64,000 bases of DNA from an uncultured Clostridia bacterium (GCA_947167965.1 CAMVJW010000004.1:62001-126000), one strand, 5' to 3'. Counted from the first letter of the stretch, positions 47,559 to 56,463 are shown. Notes: a model not told the origin generated them from the sequence alone. Made by a program: numbers and translations.

Positions 47559-47885
47559 GTGGAATTACCTTTATCATATGAGGCTTATGAGCATCTTAAA
47601 CAAAAAATTGATGGAAGAACCATCTTCAAAACAAGGTTTATTATACCTTTGTCTGATGGATTAAAGGTAGAAATAGATAAATTTAAAGATTTTTTCGATG
47701 GAGTATGTTTTGCAGAAATAGAGTTTAAAAGTGAAGAACAAGCAAATTCATATAAAGTTCCTGACTGGTTAGGAGAAGATATATCAAATCAGAAAAGAGT
47801 AAAAAATGGATACATGGCTATCTATGCAAATGATATTAATGAATATAAAGATTTATTTTTAAAAAATGGAGCAAAAAATGAGTAA
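47559..47885 (+). CDS. CYTH-domain protein lacking its N-terminus
   Basis: 108 codons from GTG 47559. It carries the second half of a CYTH (triphosphate tunnel) domain: ELPLSYEAYEHLKQKIDGRT, KTRFIIPLSDGLKVEIDKF and CFAEIEFKSEEQA. Recognisable homology continues upstream in frame (KFGKNGLEKDISICDE) into the end of the hydrolase gene without a start codon, and the N-terminal ExExK motif is absent. It appears to be a truncated gene created by a deletion that joined it to the hydrolase. It overlaps the next gene by 8 nt. Confidence 0.7.
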   Translation: MELPLSYEAYEHLKQKIDGRTIFKTRFIIPLSDGLKVEIDKFKDFFDGVCFAEIEFKSEEQANSYKVPDWLGEDISNQKRVKNGYMAIYANDINEYKDLFLKNGAKNE

Positions 47886-48531
47886 CGAAGAAATAATAGA
47901 AATAATTAAACAACATGTAAAAAGTGTATGTGAAAATGACTCATCAGGGCATGATTGGTGGCACATTTATAGAGTTTATAATAATGCAATATTAATTAAT
48001 AAAAAAGAAAAAGCAAATGAGTTTATAATAGCATTAATTGTTTTAATGCATGATTTATATGATGAGAAATTCTATAGTGGAGATCAAAAAATAGCTTTAA
48101 AAAATCTTTTACAAGAGCTAAATATATACAATTCTATTCCAAAGGAAGATATTACAAATATTATAGATAGTTGTGTTAATTTAGCATTTAGCAAAAGTAT
48201 TACAGAAAAACATGAATTATCAAAAGAAGGAAAAATAGTACAGGACGCAGATAGATTAGATGCATTAGGTGCAATATCAATTGCAAGAACTTTTACTTAT
48301 GGTGGTGATAAAGGATTACCTATATATGATCCTAACATTACTAAAGTTCTAGATGAAAAAGAATATAAAAAAACTAGATCTAAAACATCAATTAATCATT
48401 TTTATGATAAAGTATTAAAAGTTAAAAATTTAATGAATACAGATACAGCCAAAAGGATTGCAATCCATAGACATGAATTTGTAGAAAAATATTTAAAAGA
48501 GTTTTTTGATGAATGGAATGGAATATGTTAA
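47878..48531 (+). CDS. HD-domain hydrolase (YpgQ/YedJ-like)
   Basis: 217 residues. The metal motif is spread over GHDWWHIYRVY, LMHDLYDEKF and QDADRLDALGAISIARTF, the pattern of the YpgQ/YedJ group of HD nucleotide pyrophosphohydrolases. The start at 47878 follows GGAG by 6 nt; the ATG 12 nt earlier is part of that region. Second HD gene of the window, not close in sequence to that at 32210. Confidence 0.88.
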   Translation: MSNEEIIEIIKQHVKSVCENDSSGHDWWHIYRVYNNAILINKKEKANEFIIALIVLMHDLYDEKFYSGDQKIALKNLLQELNIYNSIPKEDITNIIDSCVNLAFSKSITEKHELSKEGKIVQDADRLDALGAISIARTFTYGGDKGLPIYDPNITKVLDEKEYKKTRSKTSINHFYDKVLKVKNLMNTDTAKRIAIHRHEFVEKYLKEFFDEWNGIC

Positions 48532-48567
48532 TTATTATTGAATATTAAAAAGGGAATGGATTTTTAA

Positions 48568-49038
48568 ATGGATGATATAAAATATGAAAACGATCATTTT
48601 AAATTTGCTTACAGAGTATCTGCTATTATATACAATTTAGATAAAACAGATATTTTATTATTTACTGGAAAAGATATGACCTATTATATGTTACCTGGGG
48701 GTAAAGTAAAAGAATTAGAAAATAGTATAGATGCTATTAAAAGAGAGATAGAAGAAGAAATCGGATTTAAGTCTTTAAACTTTACACTATCTGGAATAAG
48801 TGAAGAAATTATAAAACATAATAATGAAAATATACATCAGATAACACTCACATATTCAACAGTTTATCGAAGTTCACAACATAAAACAGAGTTTAAAAGC
48901 GTAGAATCTGATTGGATTAGTTTTAAATGGGTAAAAATCAACGAATTGCATAAGTATAAAATACATCCTAGTAATATAATAAACATGTTAAATAAATCCA
49001 ATCCAATAGAAATAGTCCATATTATAGAAAACAAATAA
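48568..49038 (+). CDS. Nudix hydrolase
   Basis: 156 residues. The box is GGKVKELENSIDAIKREI then EEEIGF. ILLFTGKDMTYYMLPGGK before it and KTEFKSVESDWISFKWVKI after it are usual for the fold. Substrate unknown. It has a weak ribosome site (GGGAA, 12 nt). It lies 36 nt after the HD hydrolase gene and may be co-transcribed with it. Confidence 0.88.
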   Translation: MDDIKYENDHFKFAYRVSAIIYNLDKTDILLFTGKDMTYYMLPGGKVKELENSIDAIKREIEEEIGFKSLNFTLSGISEEIIKHNNENIHQITLTYSTVYRSSQHKTEFKSVESDWISFKWVKINELHKYKIHPSNIINMLNKSNPIEIVHIIENK

Positions 49039-49116
49039 TTATAACTTTTTAATTACAAAATTTACCAAGAACTTAATAATTTATATCATATATTAAATAA
49101 ATAGGAGGAAATGTAT

Positions 49117-49662
49117 ATGAAAGAAGAAATTATCAGTTCAGACGGTCTTAGTCACAACAGTCAAAATCTCGGAAAACTAATTATTACTTGTGGAAAAATA
49201 TGTAGTGGAAAGAGTGTATATTCTAAAAAATTAAAGGACACTTTAAATGCTGTAGTTATTTCACTAGATGAAGCAACTTTTGATTTAATTAATAATGAAC
49301 AAGGCGAATATTTTGATATTTTTTCCGAAAAGCTTATAAAATACTTAACAAAAAAAGTAGCAGAAATTGTAAAAGCTGGTGCAAATGTTATTTTTGAAAG
49401 AGGTCTTTGGACAAAAGCAGCAAGAGAAAAAATCAGAAAATACTATAATGATTTAGGTATTCCGTGCGAAATTCATTATGTGTGTGTTGATGATGAAACT
49501 TGGAAAAAAAATATAGAAGAAAGAAATCAAAGAATAATGGAAGGAAGAGGAGGCTCAGATTTCTATTTAAATAAGGGATTAATGGATAAATTAAGCTCTA
49601 AGTGGGAAGAACCTTCTCAAGAAGAAATTGATGTTATATATAATGTAAATAGATCTAAATAA
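49117..49662 (+). CDS. Small P-loop kinase/ATPase (AAA_33-like)
   Basis: 181 residues. Walker A is TCGKICSGKSVYSKK near residues 23-37, followed by ISLDEATFDL (Walker-B-like acid) and VIFERGLWTKAAREK. A lid-like NIEERNQRIMEGRG follows. It fits small-molecule or nucleoside kinases of the AAA_33/zeta-like type. The start at 49117 is 8 nt from AGGAGG; the ATG at 49111 is only 2 nt away and is rejected. It is not closely similar to the kinase at 37230. Confidence 0.8.
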   Translation: MKEEIISSDGLSHNSQNLGKLIITCGKICSGKSVYSKKLKDTLNAVVISLDEATFDLINNEQGEYFDIFSEKLIKYLTKKVAEIVKAGANVIFERGLWTKAAREKIRKYYNDLGIPCEIHYVCVDDETWKKNIEERNQRIMEGRGGSDFYLNKGLMDKLSSKWEEPSQEEIDVIYNVNRSK

Positions 49663-49701
49663 AATTATATCAATTAAAATTCTAAATGTAGGAGTATAAA
49701 T

Positions 49702-50682
49702 ATGAGCAAACCACTTAAAATATGTGTATTAGATATTAATGATTCAACAAAATTCAAACAACTATCAGAATTATACATAGAGTTTTTAATTAATATTTTT
49801 ATTAGAAACAAACCCAAATATGCGGATTTAGAAATATCCAAGCAATACGAAATTGTAAAAAAAGCCATACAGGAATATAAAGGCGAAAAAAAACTAGAAG
49901 TACTAACATATCAAAATATACAAGATATAAATGATGCAATAAATAGTAGTATTATGTCTGCAAAAAAAAGTAAATATAAAAAAAGATTGCATCCAGATAC
50001 AATTTCAAGGTATTATATATTAACCGATAAAAATAGAGTTGTTGGCTTCCAAAAAGCTGAAATAGATTTCGATGATGAATATGATATAACTGAAGGATGG
50101 AGAACTGAAGCATATACAAAACCAGAGTATGCAAGCATTTTGGGAGATGTTATAGATAGCAATAATAAATTACATACAAATACTTATTATAGTAAAGTTA
50201 TATATGACGATATAAGTAATTGGTTTAAAGAAAATGGCGTAACTACTGAGAAAACAAGTACTGGGGTAAATATGTTTCAAAATATATATGCATATATAAT
50301 GATATTAGGTTTCTTGCCTTATGACATAGATAGTGATAGTACTTATATTTTTCTTCAAAAAGATTTAAAACATAATCCTATTAAAAAGTCTATATTAAAA
50401 AAAATATATCATTTATATTGTGATTATAGACTACAGGCTAAGCAAAATAGAAGTCAAATATTAAGTGAACTAGATGAAATACCTGAATTAAATGAATTGA
50501 CTGATGAACAAAAGCGCGACCTTGCCACTTGTTTTTTTAATCCGAATAATCCTACAAATCATTTTTTAACAAATGAAATAGGGATTAGTGTTAATTCAAT
50601 TCCATTGAAAAAAATTTCTGAGAGTTCAAGTAGAGTTGCTCATGATATGTCATCAATTATTTCAAAAGACAATAGTAAGTAG
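49702..50682 (+). CDS. Hypothetical protein, possibly GNAT-like in its middle
   Basis: 326 residues, not recognised. Residues 90-215 could be an acetyltransferase-like fold: RYYILTDKNRVVGFQKAEID resembles a GNAT strand pair and NMFQNIYAYIMILGFLP resembles the late helix ending in LGF. The C-terminal 90 residues are helical and charged. No signal peptide or membrane span. AGGAG lies 8 nt before the ATG. A flavodoxin-family gene follows closely. Confidence 0.65.
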   Translation: MSKPLKICVLDINDSTKFKQLSELYIEFLINIFIRNKPKYADLEISKQYEIVKKAIQEYKGEKKLEVLTYQNIQDINDAINSSIMSAKKSKYKKRLHPDTISRYYILTDKNRVVGFQKAEIDFDDEYDITEGWRTEAYTKPEYASILGDVIDSNNKLHTNTYYSKVIYDDISNWFKENGVTTEKTSTGVNMFQNIYAYIMILGFLPYDIDSDSTYIFLQKDLKHNPIKKSILKKIYHLYCDYRLQAKQNRSQILSELDEIPELNELTDEQKRDLATCFFNPNNPTNHFLTNEIGISVNSIPLKKISESSSRVAHDMSSIISKDNSK

Positions 50683-50707
50683 AATTTTATGCGGAGGTAG
50701 TATAATA

Positions 50708-51316
50708 TTGGGAAAAAAAATAAAAAATCTAGATAATTTTACTAAATATATGAAAGTTTTAATATTAAGTTTTAGTAACAATAAAGTTAATAAAGATAGT
50801 TTTATTCCTAATAAAAAAGGATTAACATTTGCATGTGTTGATGTATGCATTAATAACCTTAGTAAACGAAAAATTGAAGCAGAACATATTTGTATGAATT
50901 TTAAAAATATAAAAAAATGTATGGCATGTGGAGAAAGAGGGTGGGGAAGTTGTTTAAAAGAACATAAATGTATTTTAGATGACGATTTTAATACTATTTA
51001 TAATTTAATGAATGATTGCGATGGATATATTTTTATTACTCCAGTTTACTTTTGGGAAATGAGTGAAAGTGCAAAAACATTTTTTGATAGATTAAAAAGA
51101 TGTGATGTATTTAATGAAAATTCTAAAATTAAAGGAAAAAAATTCATCTCAATTGCATGTGCCGGAGGAAGTGGTAATGGGACTGAAAATACTTTAAATC
51201 AATTTGATGTATTAAACCACTTTATGAATATGGAAATGATAGGTAGAATTCCAGTTACGAAATATAATTATGTTGAAAAAACTAATGAAATAAATAAATG
51301 TATAGAAAATTTTTGA
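50708..51316 (+). CDS. Flavodoxin-family NAD(P)H-dependent oxidoreductase
   Basis: 202 residues. After the flavodoxin-type first strand (KVLILSFSNN) comes the cysteine motif CMACGERGWGSCLKEHKC, then ILDDDFNTIY and YIFITPVYFWEMSESAKTFFDR, the FMN-binding pattern of iron-sulfur flavoprotein-like reductases. The four cysteines may bind an Fe-S cluster. The TTG start lies 10 nt after GGAGG; the later ATG at 50750 is an alternative. The frame reaches back over the previous gene's end but without support. Confidence 0.85.
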   Translation: MGKKIKNLDNFTKYMKVLILSFSNNKVNKDSFIPNKKGLTFACVDVCINNLSKRKIEAEHICMNFKNIKKCMACGERGWGSCLKEHKCILDDDFNTIYNLMNDCDGYIFITPVYFWEMSESAKTFFDRLKRCDVFNENSKIKGKKFISIACAGGSGNGTENTLNQFDVLNHFMNMEMIGRIPVTKYNYVEKTNEINKCIENF

Positions 51317-51367
51317 GAATATATACAAAATTAAAATTTGCGGAGTATTATAACTTAAAAAACAAAA

Positions 51368-51391
51368 TAATAATAATAATAATAATAATAA
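51368..51391 (+). repeat. Trinucleotide microsatellite (TAA)8
   Basis: Eight TAA units run directly into the ribosome site AAAGGAG (51390-51396) of the next gene. A shorter AAT run occurs at 27710-27730. Confidence 0.9.
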
Positions 51392-51406
51392 AGGAGATTA
51401 AAGAAA

Positions 51407-51808
51407 ATGAAATTAATTGATAAAATTGCATTTATATATTTAAAAGATGGAAATATTTTAAGTACTTTATCCAAAGGAAAAGATACATATTATATTCCTG
51501 GTGGAAAAAGAGAGCCAAATGAAACAGATGAAGAAACATTGATTAGAGAATGTAAAGAAGAATTATCAATCAATATAAAAAGGGATACAATAAAGTATTA
51601 TGGCACATTTGAAGCACAAGCACATGGAAAGGCTGAAGGTATATTAGTTAAAATGACATGCTATACAGCCGAATTTGATGGCGAATTAACACCAGACTCA
51701 GAAATTCAAGAGATTAAATGGCTTAATTATAGTAACTTAGATGTAAAAATATCACCAGTTGATACGATAATTTTTAAAGATCTTTATGATAAAGGTTTAA
51801 TAAAATAA
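51407..51808 (+). CDS. Nudix hydrolase
   Basis: 133 residues. The box runs GGKREPNETDEETLIREC then KEELSI. The opening KLIDKIAFIYLKDGNILSTL is a common start in short MutT-like enzymes. The ATG is 10 nt after AAAGGAG, which abuts a (TAA)8 repeat. An MBL-fold gene follows 29 nt later, probably in the same transcript. Confidence 0.9.
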   Translation: MKLIDKIAFIYLKDGNILSTLSKGKDTYYIPGGKREPNETDEETLIRECKEELSINIKRDTIKYYGTFEAQAHGKAEGILVKMTCYTAEFDGELTPDSEIQEIKWLNYSNLDVKISPVDTIIFKDLYDKGLIK

Positions 51809-51837
51809 AATAAAATAAAATGAAAGGAAGAAGAAAA

Positions 51838-52473
51838 GTGAATTTAGAATTAATAACACATAGTGCAATTAGAATTATATCAAATGATGGAAAAGTAATA
51901 TATTTTGATCCATTTAAGTTAAATGATTTTTATTTAAATGATTCAAATATTATATTTGTAACGCATTCACATTATGATCATTTTTCACCAGAAGACATAA
52001 AAAAAATTAAAAACAAAGATACAAAAATTGTTATTGCTGAAGACCTATTTGAAAAAGCAATTCAATGTGGATTTAATGAATCTAATATATTAAAAGTTTT
52101 GCCAAATAGTGAATATATTATTGATGGTATAAGTTTTAGAACTATTCCAGCATATAATACTAATAAAAATTTTCATAAAAAAGAATATAACTGGGTTGGC
52201 TATATAATAAGAATTGATGATTCGGTCATTTATGTTGCTGGGGATACAGATATTACAGATGAAGCTTTACGAATAAAATGTGATATTGCATTTGTTCCTG
52301 TTGGTGGAACTTATACAATGACTGCAGAAGAAGCGGCTAATCTAATAGAACAAATAAAACCTAATCAATTTGCAGTACCAACACATTATCAAACTATTGT
52401 AGGTTCAACAGAAGATGCTGAGCGATTTAAATCATTATTAGAAAATAAAGTGGATGTAAAAATACTAATGTAA
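51838..52473 (+). CDS. MBL-fold metal-dependent hydrolase (UlaG-like)
   Basis: 211 residues. The metal motif is THSHYDHFS (HxHxDH), with later ligands in VAGDTDITDEA and PTHYQT, the compact UlaG-like pattern. It likely cleaves a phosphoester or lactone in the cytoplasm. The GTG at 51838 is chosen because AAAGGAAG (51822-51829) lies 8 nt upstream; the ATG at 51820 overlaps that site. A strong terminator follows. Confidence 0.87.
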   Translation: MNLELITHSAIRIISNDGKVIYFDPFKLNDFYLNDSNIIFVTHSHYDHFSPEDIKKIKNKDTKIVIAEDLFEKAIQCGFNESNILKVLPNSEYIIDGISFRTIPAYNTNKNFHKKEYNWVGYIIRIDDSVIYVAGDTDITDEALRIKCDIAFVPVGGTYTMTAEEAANLIEQIKPNQFAVPTHYQTIVGSTEDAERFKSLLENKVDVKILM

Positions 52474-52498
52474 TTTATATTTACATACTATTAATTAT

Positions 52499-52551
52499 AA
52501 ATAATATCATAGATTAAAAATAATTGTTTTAATTTTTGATATTATTTTTTT
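52499..52551 (+). terminator. Rho-independent terminator of the MBL gene
   Basis: AAATAATATCA (52499-52509) and its perfect complement (52537-52547), with further ATTAAAA/TTTTAAT pairing in the loop and a T run. Confidence 0.85.
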
Positions 52552-52577
52552 ATAACAAATAAAATTACTTAAAAACA

Positions 52578-52606
52578 TTGTAAAATCAAAGAATTTATGA
52601 TATAAC
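52578..52606 (+). promoter_or_regulatory. Promoter of the ProRS-like gene
   Basis: TTGTAA (52578-52583), 17-bp spacer, TATAAC (52601-52606), 34 nt before the ATG. The leader is too short for a T-box. Confidence 0.6.
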
Positions 52607-52639
52607 TAATACTAGTTTAAAAAACGAAAGGAAAGAAAA

Positions 52640-53908
52640 ATGAGATTAAGTAAATTAAATATCAAAAAAATAAACTTAAATGATGTGGATGATAATTATT
52701 CTGCACAAGATATTTTATTAAAATTAGGAGAATTATATCAATTTGAAAGTGGAATATATGGCTATGGAAATATTTGGAATAAATTGCATAGAAATATTGA
52801 AAACATAATAATTAGTGAGCTAGATAAAGCTGACTGCATACAAGTAGACTTTCCAAAGCTTCAGCCTAGAAAAATATGGGATCAATCAGATAGATGGGAT
52901 ATTTACACAAAAGAAGGAGACATCATGTTTACTCTAAATAATAACCTAGGGGAATATGGTTTAGCTCCAACAGCAGAAGAGTGTGCAACAATATTTGGTT
53001 CAAATAGACTAGGTTCTTATAAATCTATGCCTGCTACATATTATCAAATAGGGGAAAAATTTAGAAAAGAAATAAGGGCAAGAGGTTACTTATTTAGACC
53101 AAGAACATTTATTATGATGGATGCATATTCATTTGACACATCTGAAGAAAATATGCATAAAACATTTAATAAAATGCATGATGTTTATATGAATATATTT
53201 AAGAGAATAGGAATTAAAGTTGTTCCAGTAATTAGTGATGGTGGAACAATGGGAGGAAGAGTATCAGAAGAATATCAAGCATTTACAAAACTTGGGGAAG
53301 ATATTATTTTATATGATGAAGAAAATGATGTTGGGTTAAATAAAGAAGTATTAGAATTTGAAGATAAAGAAACATTTTTAAAAGCATTTGGTGTATCAAA
53401 TATAGAAAGCTTAAAAGAATATAATTCTGTAGAATTAGGAAATAATTTTGAACTTGGTACAAAATACTCTGATTCAATGAAATTATATTATGTTGATGAA
53501 AACGGAGAAAATAAACCATATTATATGGGATGTTATGGAATAGGCCTTGGAAGAATTATTGCATGTATTTTAGAAAATAATGTTATTAAAGTAAATGATA
53601 AAATAAAAGGATTTTCTATTCCATATAATGTAGCACCATATAAAGTACAAATAATATATAATGATACAAATAAAGAAACTGCAGAAAAGCTTTATAATCA
53701 TCTTTTAGAAAACAATATAGAAGTAATACTTGATGATAGAGAAAATTTAAATTTAGGAAACCGAATTAATGATGTTTATGTTTTAGGAACTCCAAAGATG
53801 ATTATTTTAGGAAATAAATTTGATGGATTTAATTTCGAAATAGAAGATACAAAAACAAATGAAAAAATAACGGCAACTCTAGAAAATATTGTAGATACTT
53901 TGAAATAA
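52640..53908 (+). CDS. Short prolyl-tRNA synthetase-like protein
   Basis: 422 residues. Class II motifs are present: motif 1 near FPKLQPRKIW, motif 2 FRKEIRARGYLFRPRTFIMM and motif 3 GCYGIGLGRIIA, with an anticodon-binding domain (APYKVQIIY to the end). The bacterial-type editing insertion of about 180 residues between motifs 2 and 3 is missing. APTAEECATIF matches TPTxEE in ProRS, which supports proline specificity. It could be the only ProRS of an organism with the short form, or a second copy for resistance or other use. AAAGGAAAG precedes the ATG. Confidence 0.75.
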   Translation: MRLSKLNIKKINLNDVDDNYSAQDILLKLGELYQFESGIYGYGNIWNKLHRNIENIIISELDKADCIQVDFPKLQPRKIWDQSDRWDIYTKEGDIMFTLNNNLGEYGLAPTAEECATIFGSNRLGSYKSMPATYYQIGEKFRKEIRARGYLFRPRTFIMMDAYSFDTSEENMHKTFNKMHDVYMNIFKRIGIKVVPVISDGGTMGGRVSEEYQAFTKLGEDIILYDEENDVGLNKEVLEFEDKETFLKAFGVSNIESLKEYNSVELGNNFELGTKYSDSMKLYYVDENGENKPYYMGCYGIGLGRIIACILENNVIKVNDKIKGFSIPYNVAPYKVQIIYNDTNKETAEKLYNHLLENNIEVILDDRENLNLGNRINDVYVLGTPKMIILGNKFDGFNFEIEDTKTNEKITATLENIVDTLK

Positions 53909-53940
53909 TATAAATAATTTAATTATATGAAAGTAGGTAA

Positions 53941-54102
53941 ATTAATGAAGAAACATGTAGAGAATTAACAGATAATGGAATTAAATCAATTTTAATGACA
54001 ACAAAAATGAATAGTGAAATAGATTCAAAAGAGATTAAACGTGTTAATGATTGGAATGAAATATATAATGAAATTGAAAAATATAAAAAATATATTAAAT
54101 AA
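53941..54102 (+). pseudogene. Duplicated C-terminal fragment of the nucleotidase gene
   Basis: About 53 codons reading ETCRELTDNGIKSILMTT then KMNSEIDSKEIKRVNDWNEI. They match the last quarter of the intact gene at 55050 (ETCRKMTDNGIKSILMTT and on) at most positions. No start of its own. The EamA gene lies between the two copies, which suggests a tandem duplication followed by deletion of the first copy. Confidence 0.8.
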
Positions 54103-54152
54103 ATATTCTAATTAATAATTTTTTTAAAAATACTAATGATTGGACGAAATAT

Positions 54153-55022
54153 ATGAAAAAAATAAAAAAAGAATATATATATGCTATAATTTCAATATTA
54201 TTATGGTCGACAACTGCAACAGTTACAAAGCTTTTATTAAATAATTTAAATCGTCTACAAGTTTTATTTGTAACTTCTACGTTTGCGTCATTGTTTTTAT
54301 TGATTATAAATATTTTTAAAAAAAATTTAAAACAATTAAAATCTTTAAGAATTAGAGATTACATACAATTAGCTTTAATAGGTCTTCTTGGTACTTTTTT
54401 ATATACATTATTCTTTTATATTGGAATAAATAAAATGCAAGCATCTCAAGCATTTATTATAAATTATCTTTGGCCAATTATGTCTGTAGTTTTTGCTTGT
54501 ATTATTTTAAAAGAGAAAATTACATTAAAAAAATTTTTAGCAATTATAATTTCTTTTATAGGGGTACTGATTGTAACCTCAAATGGAAATATTTTTAAAA
54601 TTAGTTCAAACTCGCTTATAGGATCAATATATTGTATATTAGCAGCAGTGGCTTATGGATTATTTACAGTGTTAAATAAAAAAGTAAAATATGATACTTT
54701 TTTAAGCATGATGATTTTTTACTTTTCTTCAGCTATAGTATCTTTAATTTATATAATAATTACCAAAAATTGGATTAGTATTGAAATTATTCAATTTGCA
54801 GGATTAATTTGGCTAGGTTTTTTTACCTCAGCAATTGCATTTACATCTTGGGCTATTGCACTAGAAAAAGGTAATACTGCTAAAATATCTAATTTAGCAT
54901 ATATAACACCATTTTTATCTCTAATTTGGACTAGTATAATATTAAAAGAAACTGTAAGTATATATAGCGTAATTGGTTTAGTAGTAATTATTTTAGGTGT
55001 ATTAATTCAACTAAAAGATTAA
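54153..55022 (+). CDS. EamA-family (DMT superfamily) transporter
   Basis: 289 residues with ten hydrophobic helices in two repeats of five, the drug/metabolite transporter architecture. The N-terminus (YAIISILLWSTTATVTKLLL) and the repeat AAVAYGLFTVLNKK are typical. The substrate is unknown; members export amino acids or other metabolites. No clear ribosome site (GGACG region) precedes the ATG. Confidence 0.87.
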   Translation: MKKIKKEYIYAIISILLWSTTATVTKLLLNNLNRLQVLFVTSTFASLFLLIINIFKKNLKQLKSLRIRDYIQLALIGLLGTFLYTLFFYIGINKMQASQAFIINYLWPIMSVVFACIILKEKITLKKFLAIIISFIGVLIVTSNGNIFKISSNSLIGSIYCILAAVAYGLFTVLNKKVKYDTFLSMMIFYFSSAIVSLIYIIITKNWISIEIIQFAGLIWLGFFTSAIAFTSWAIALEKGNTAKISNLAYITPFLSLIWTSIILKETVSIYSVIGLVVIILGVLIQLKD

Positions 55023-55049
55023 TAATATTAAATTATAAGGTAGGTAGAA

Positions 55050-55658
55050 ATGAAAATTGGAATTGATATAGATGATACAATATTATATACAGCAAAAACA
55101 ATGTTTAAATATGCAGATTTATATGTAAAAGAGCTATCAGAAGAGCCTGCTAATAAAGATTGCATGGGGTCAATTAGAGACTCATATTATTTGAATGTAT
55201 ATTATGGGTGGGATGATAACAAAGCAATTTCTTTCTTTAATAAGTATTATAATCAAATTTTAAATGAATCTTCTATGATGCCTAATGTAGATAAAGTATT
55301 AGCTAAATTAAAAAATAATGGAAATACAATACACTTTATTACTGCTAGATTAACAAATATTGCTGGTTGTAATACTGAAGAAATTACTAAAAATTGTTTA
55401 AAAAAATTTAATATACCTTATGATAGTTTAAATTTACATATTTCAAATAAGATTAACTTCTTTAAAGACAATAATATTGATATATGTATAGAAGATAGTT
55501 ATGAAACATGTAGAAAAATGACTGATAATGGAATAAAATCAATTCTAATGACAACTAATATGAACAAAAATGTTGACTCTAAAGATATTACTCGTGTAAA
55601 TAACTGGGACGAAATATATGAAGAAATTGGAAAATATCAAGAAAATGGAGGTATCTAA
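55050..55658 (+). CDS. HAD-family nucleotidase, 5'-nucleotidase NT5C-like
   Basis: 202 residues. The nucleophile motif is GIDIDDTIL (D6, D8), then HFITAR as motif II, an interior lysine (NKINFFK) and CIEDSYETC as motif IV. It resembles the putative 5'(3')-deoxyribonucleotidases of the YqfW group. The gene is 2 nt upstream of a DUF84 NTPase, so both may clean up nucleotides. A partial copy of its end lies at 53941-54102. Confidence 0.85.
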   Translation: MKIGIDIDDTILYTAKTMFKYADLYVKELSEEPANKDCMGSIRDSYYLNVYYGWDDNKAISFFNKYYNQILNESSMMPNVDKVLAKLKNNGNTIHFITARLTNIAGCNTEEITKNCLKKFNIPYDSLNLHISNKINFFKDNNIDICIEDSYETCRKMTDNGIKSILMTTNMNKNVDSKDITRVNNWDEIYEEIGKYQENGGI

Positions 55659-55660
55659 AA

Positions 55661-56191
55661 ATGAAAATATTAATGGGAACAAAAAATCCTGGAAAAATTG
55701 AAGGTGCAAGGCAAGCATTTGAAAAGTATTTTACCAATATAGAAATTGAAGGTATACCTGTTGATTCAGAAGTTGGAAATCAACCAATAGATACTCAAAT
55801 TTTACAAGGAGCCAAAAACAGGGTTAAAAACCTAAAAAAATATGCTCAAGAAAACAATATAGAAGCAGATTTTTATATAGCGTCAGAAGCAGGAATTACA
55901 AATCTATTAGGAGATTGGGTTGATATAAATTCTGCTGTAATAGAAGATAAATATGGCATGCAAAGTATTGGTATTAGTCAAGGTTTTCCGCTTCCAGACA
56001 AATATATAGAAGAAATTAAATCTTCTGAATTAGGCAAAGTAATGGATAAAATTTTCAAATTAAAAGAATCAGGAAAAGGCAAAGGTGGAATAAGTATTTT
56101 AACAAAAGATGTAGTGTCAAGAATTGATTTAACAAAAAATGCTTTTATTATGGCTCTAACTAAGCATATTAATGGTGATATATGGAAATAA
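55661..56191 (+). CDS. DUF84 inosine/xanthosine triphosphatase-like protein (YjjX type)
   Basis: 176 residues. GTKNPGKIEGARQAF near the N-terminus, VDSEVGNQPIDTQILQGAKN and the acidic ASEAGI block are DUF84 signatures. The family hydrolyses non-canonical purine NTPs (ITP, XTP) after oxidative deamination. GGAGG lies before the ATG within the end of the nucleotidase gene, so the two are co-translated. Confidence 0.9.
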   Translation: MKILMGTKNPGKIEGARQAFEKYFTNIEIEGIPVDSEVGNQPIDTQILQGAKNRVKNLKKYAQENNIEADFYIASEAGITNLLGDWVDINSAVIEDKYGMQSIGISQGFPLPDKYIEEIKSSELGKVMDKIFKLKESGKGKGGISILTKDVVSRIDLTKNAFIMALTKHINGDIWK

Positions 56192-56385
56192 AGAAAAATA
56201 GAAATAGATATATAGGTTTCAAAATATCTTAGTAAAGAAATTGATTCAAGATTAATTTATATTCCTAATAAGCAACATTTTGGAACGCCTTATAGAACAC
56301 AAAAATTGACAAAGCTAATTGAATTATTAAAATCTGAAAAGTTAATATAGCAAATAGAATATTAAGATAAAATTTGTGTGAGTAG

Positions 56386-56415
56386 AGATGTCGAAAAATG
56401 TCGATATCTTTTTTT
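56386..56415 (+). terminator. Rho-independent terminator
   Basis: AGATGTCGA (56386-56394) pairs with TCGATATCT (56401-56409) with one G-U pair and a 6-nt loop, followed by T6-7. Confidence 0.8.
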
Positions 56416-56434
56416 GGCTTTTTTATGAAAATTA

Positions 56435-56463
56435 TTGAATTATTAGAAAACAAATGATATAAT
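56435..56463 (+). promoter_or_regulatory. Promoter of the third ORF6N gene
   Basis: TTGAAT (56435-56440), 17-bp spacer, TATAAT (56458-56463). Confidence 0.7.
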
